From an uncultured bacterium (GTDB lineage: Bacteria > Planctomycetota > UBA8108), in assembly GCA_913050545.1 (NCBI GenBank), contig CAJWZY010000156.1:1-5758 (forward strand): DNA of 5,758 bases. The letters are read 5' to 3'. How positions within the stretch are numbered: the stretch's first letter is position 1; every line of letters begins with the position of its first letter. Below, one piece after another: positions 5,667 through 5,758 of the stretch. Below the pieces are notes generated by a model, which worked only from the letters and a program-made list of their open reading frames with translations, had not been told where the DNA came from and ran no database searches. The position numbers and the translations under genes are program-made.

Positions 5667-5758
5667 TTCTTATCTCCGTTCTCCCCGGCCGGCTCTTTTT
5701 CCGGGGAAGGTCCTTTCCAGTCCCGCCACAGCCAGCGCAGGGTGTCAGGCAGGATGGC
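5663..5758 (-). CDS. C-terminal end of a probable enterochelin-esterase-like hydrolase (partial)
   Basis: Reading the minus strand from the right edge gives an open frame of 31 codons, AILPDTLRWLWRDWKGP followed by a polar Pro/Glu/Lys tail, then TGA at 5663-5665. The LPDTLRWLWRDW stretch resembles the last helix of putative esterases of the enterochelin esterase/esterase D type (alpha/beta hydrolases), where a similar sequence follows the catalytic histidine loop (FPDxxRWLWR). The nucleophile and the rest of the enzyme lie outside the window, so activity cannot be judged. Its stop overlaps the SMP-30-like start as ATGA, so the two genes form an operon. Esterase plus SMP-30-like pairs, sometimes fused, are familiar from planctomycete-type genomes (recalled, not searched). 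That the frame is a real gene end is well supported by the overlap; the family assignment rests on one short motif. Confidence 0.65.
   Translation of the reverse strand, partial: AILPDTLRWLWRDWKGPSPEKEPAGENGDKK
5674..5677 (-). promoter_or_regulatory. Ribosome binding site for the SMP-30-like gene, inside the upstream gene
   Basis: On the minus strand GGAG lies 7 bases before the ATG at 5666, within the last codons of the esterase-like gene. It favours the ATG at 5666 over the internal ATG at 5648. Together with the ATGA overlap it indicates coupled translation. Confidence 0.6.

Overview
The window is GC-rich, protein-dense bacterial DNA. It holds seven coding regions, two of them cut by the window ends. 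I see no RNA gene, mobile element, CRISPR array or integration scar. The mix of genes fits a Gram-negative-type bacterium, most likely of the Planctomycetes/Verrucomicrobia (PVC) group or a relative. The pointers are a secreted SMP-30/gluconolactonase-like protein directly behind an esterase, a secreted cyanophycinase-like protein and a ROK kinase. This placement is an inference from gene content and family flavour, not from a marker gene.

Left part (1-1569, + strand): the end of an MgtE-type magnesium channel/transporter, which enters from the left edge. After a 3-base gap comes a complete ROK-family sugar kinase that lacks the family's usual zinc-binding cysteine cluster. The two are probably co-transcribed, although no functional link is obvious.

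Middle (1656-2687, + strand): a membrane-anchored coiled-coil protein of unknown function, with a small beta-rich C-terminal domain and a tail of eight prolines. It has its own good ribosome binding site. Behind it lies a 129-base gap with a perfect TATAAT box and a short GC hairpin followed by six T.

Right-centre (2817-4744, + strand): a small single-pass membrane protein whose TGA stop overlaps the TTG start of a 535-residue secreted protein. That protein is built from two complete cyanophycinase (peptidase family S51) domains. Each domain has its own Ser, His and Glu catalytic set, and the two look like different S51 subgroups joined in one chain. This is the most interesting object here. 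It could be an exported hydrolase acting on cyanophycin or other isoaspartyl-type peptides, possibly working next to the small membrane protein.

Right end (4746-5758, - strand): an exported SMP-30/gluconolactonase-like beta-propeller protein. Its start codon overlaps by ATGA the stop of an upstream gene, of which only the last 31 codons are visible. That tail resembles the end of an enterochelin-esterase-like alpha/beta hydrolase. The pair forms an operon that converges on the cyanophycinase gene with one base between the two stop codons.
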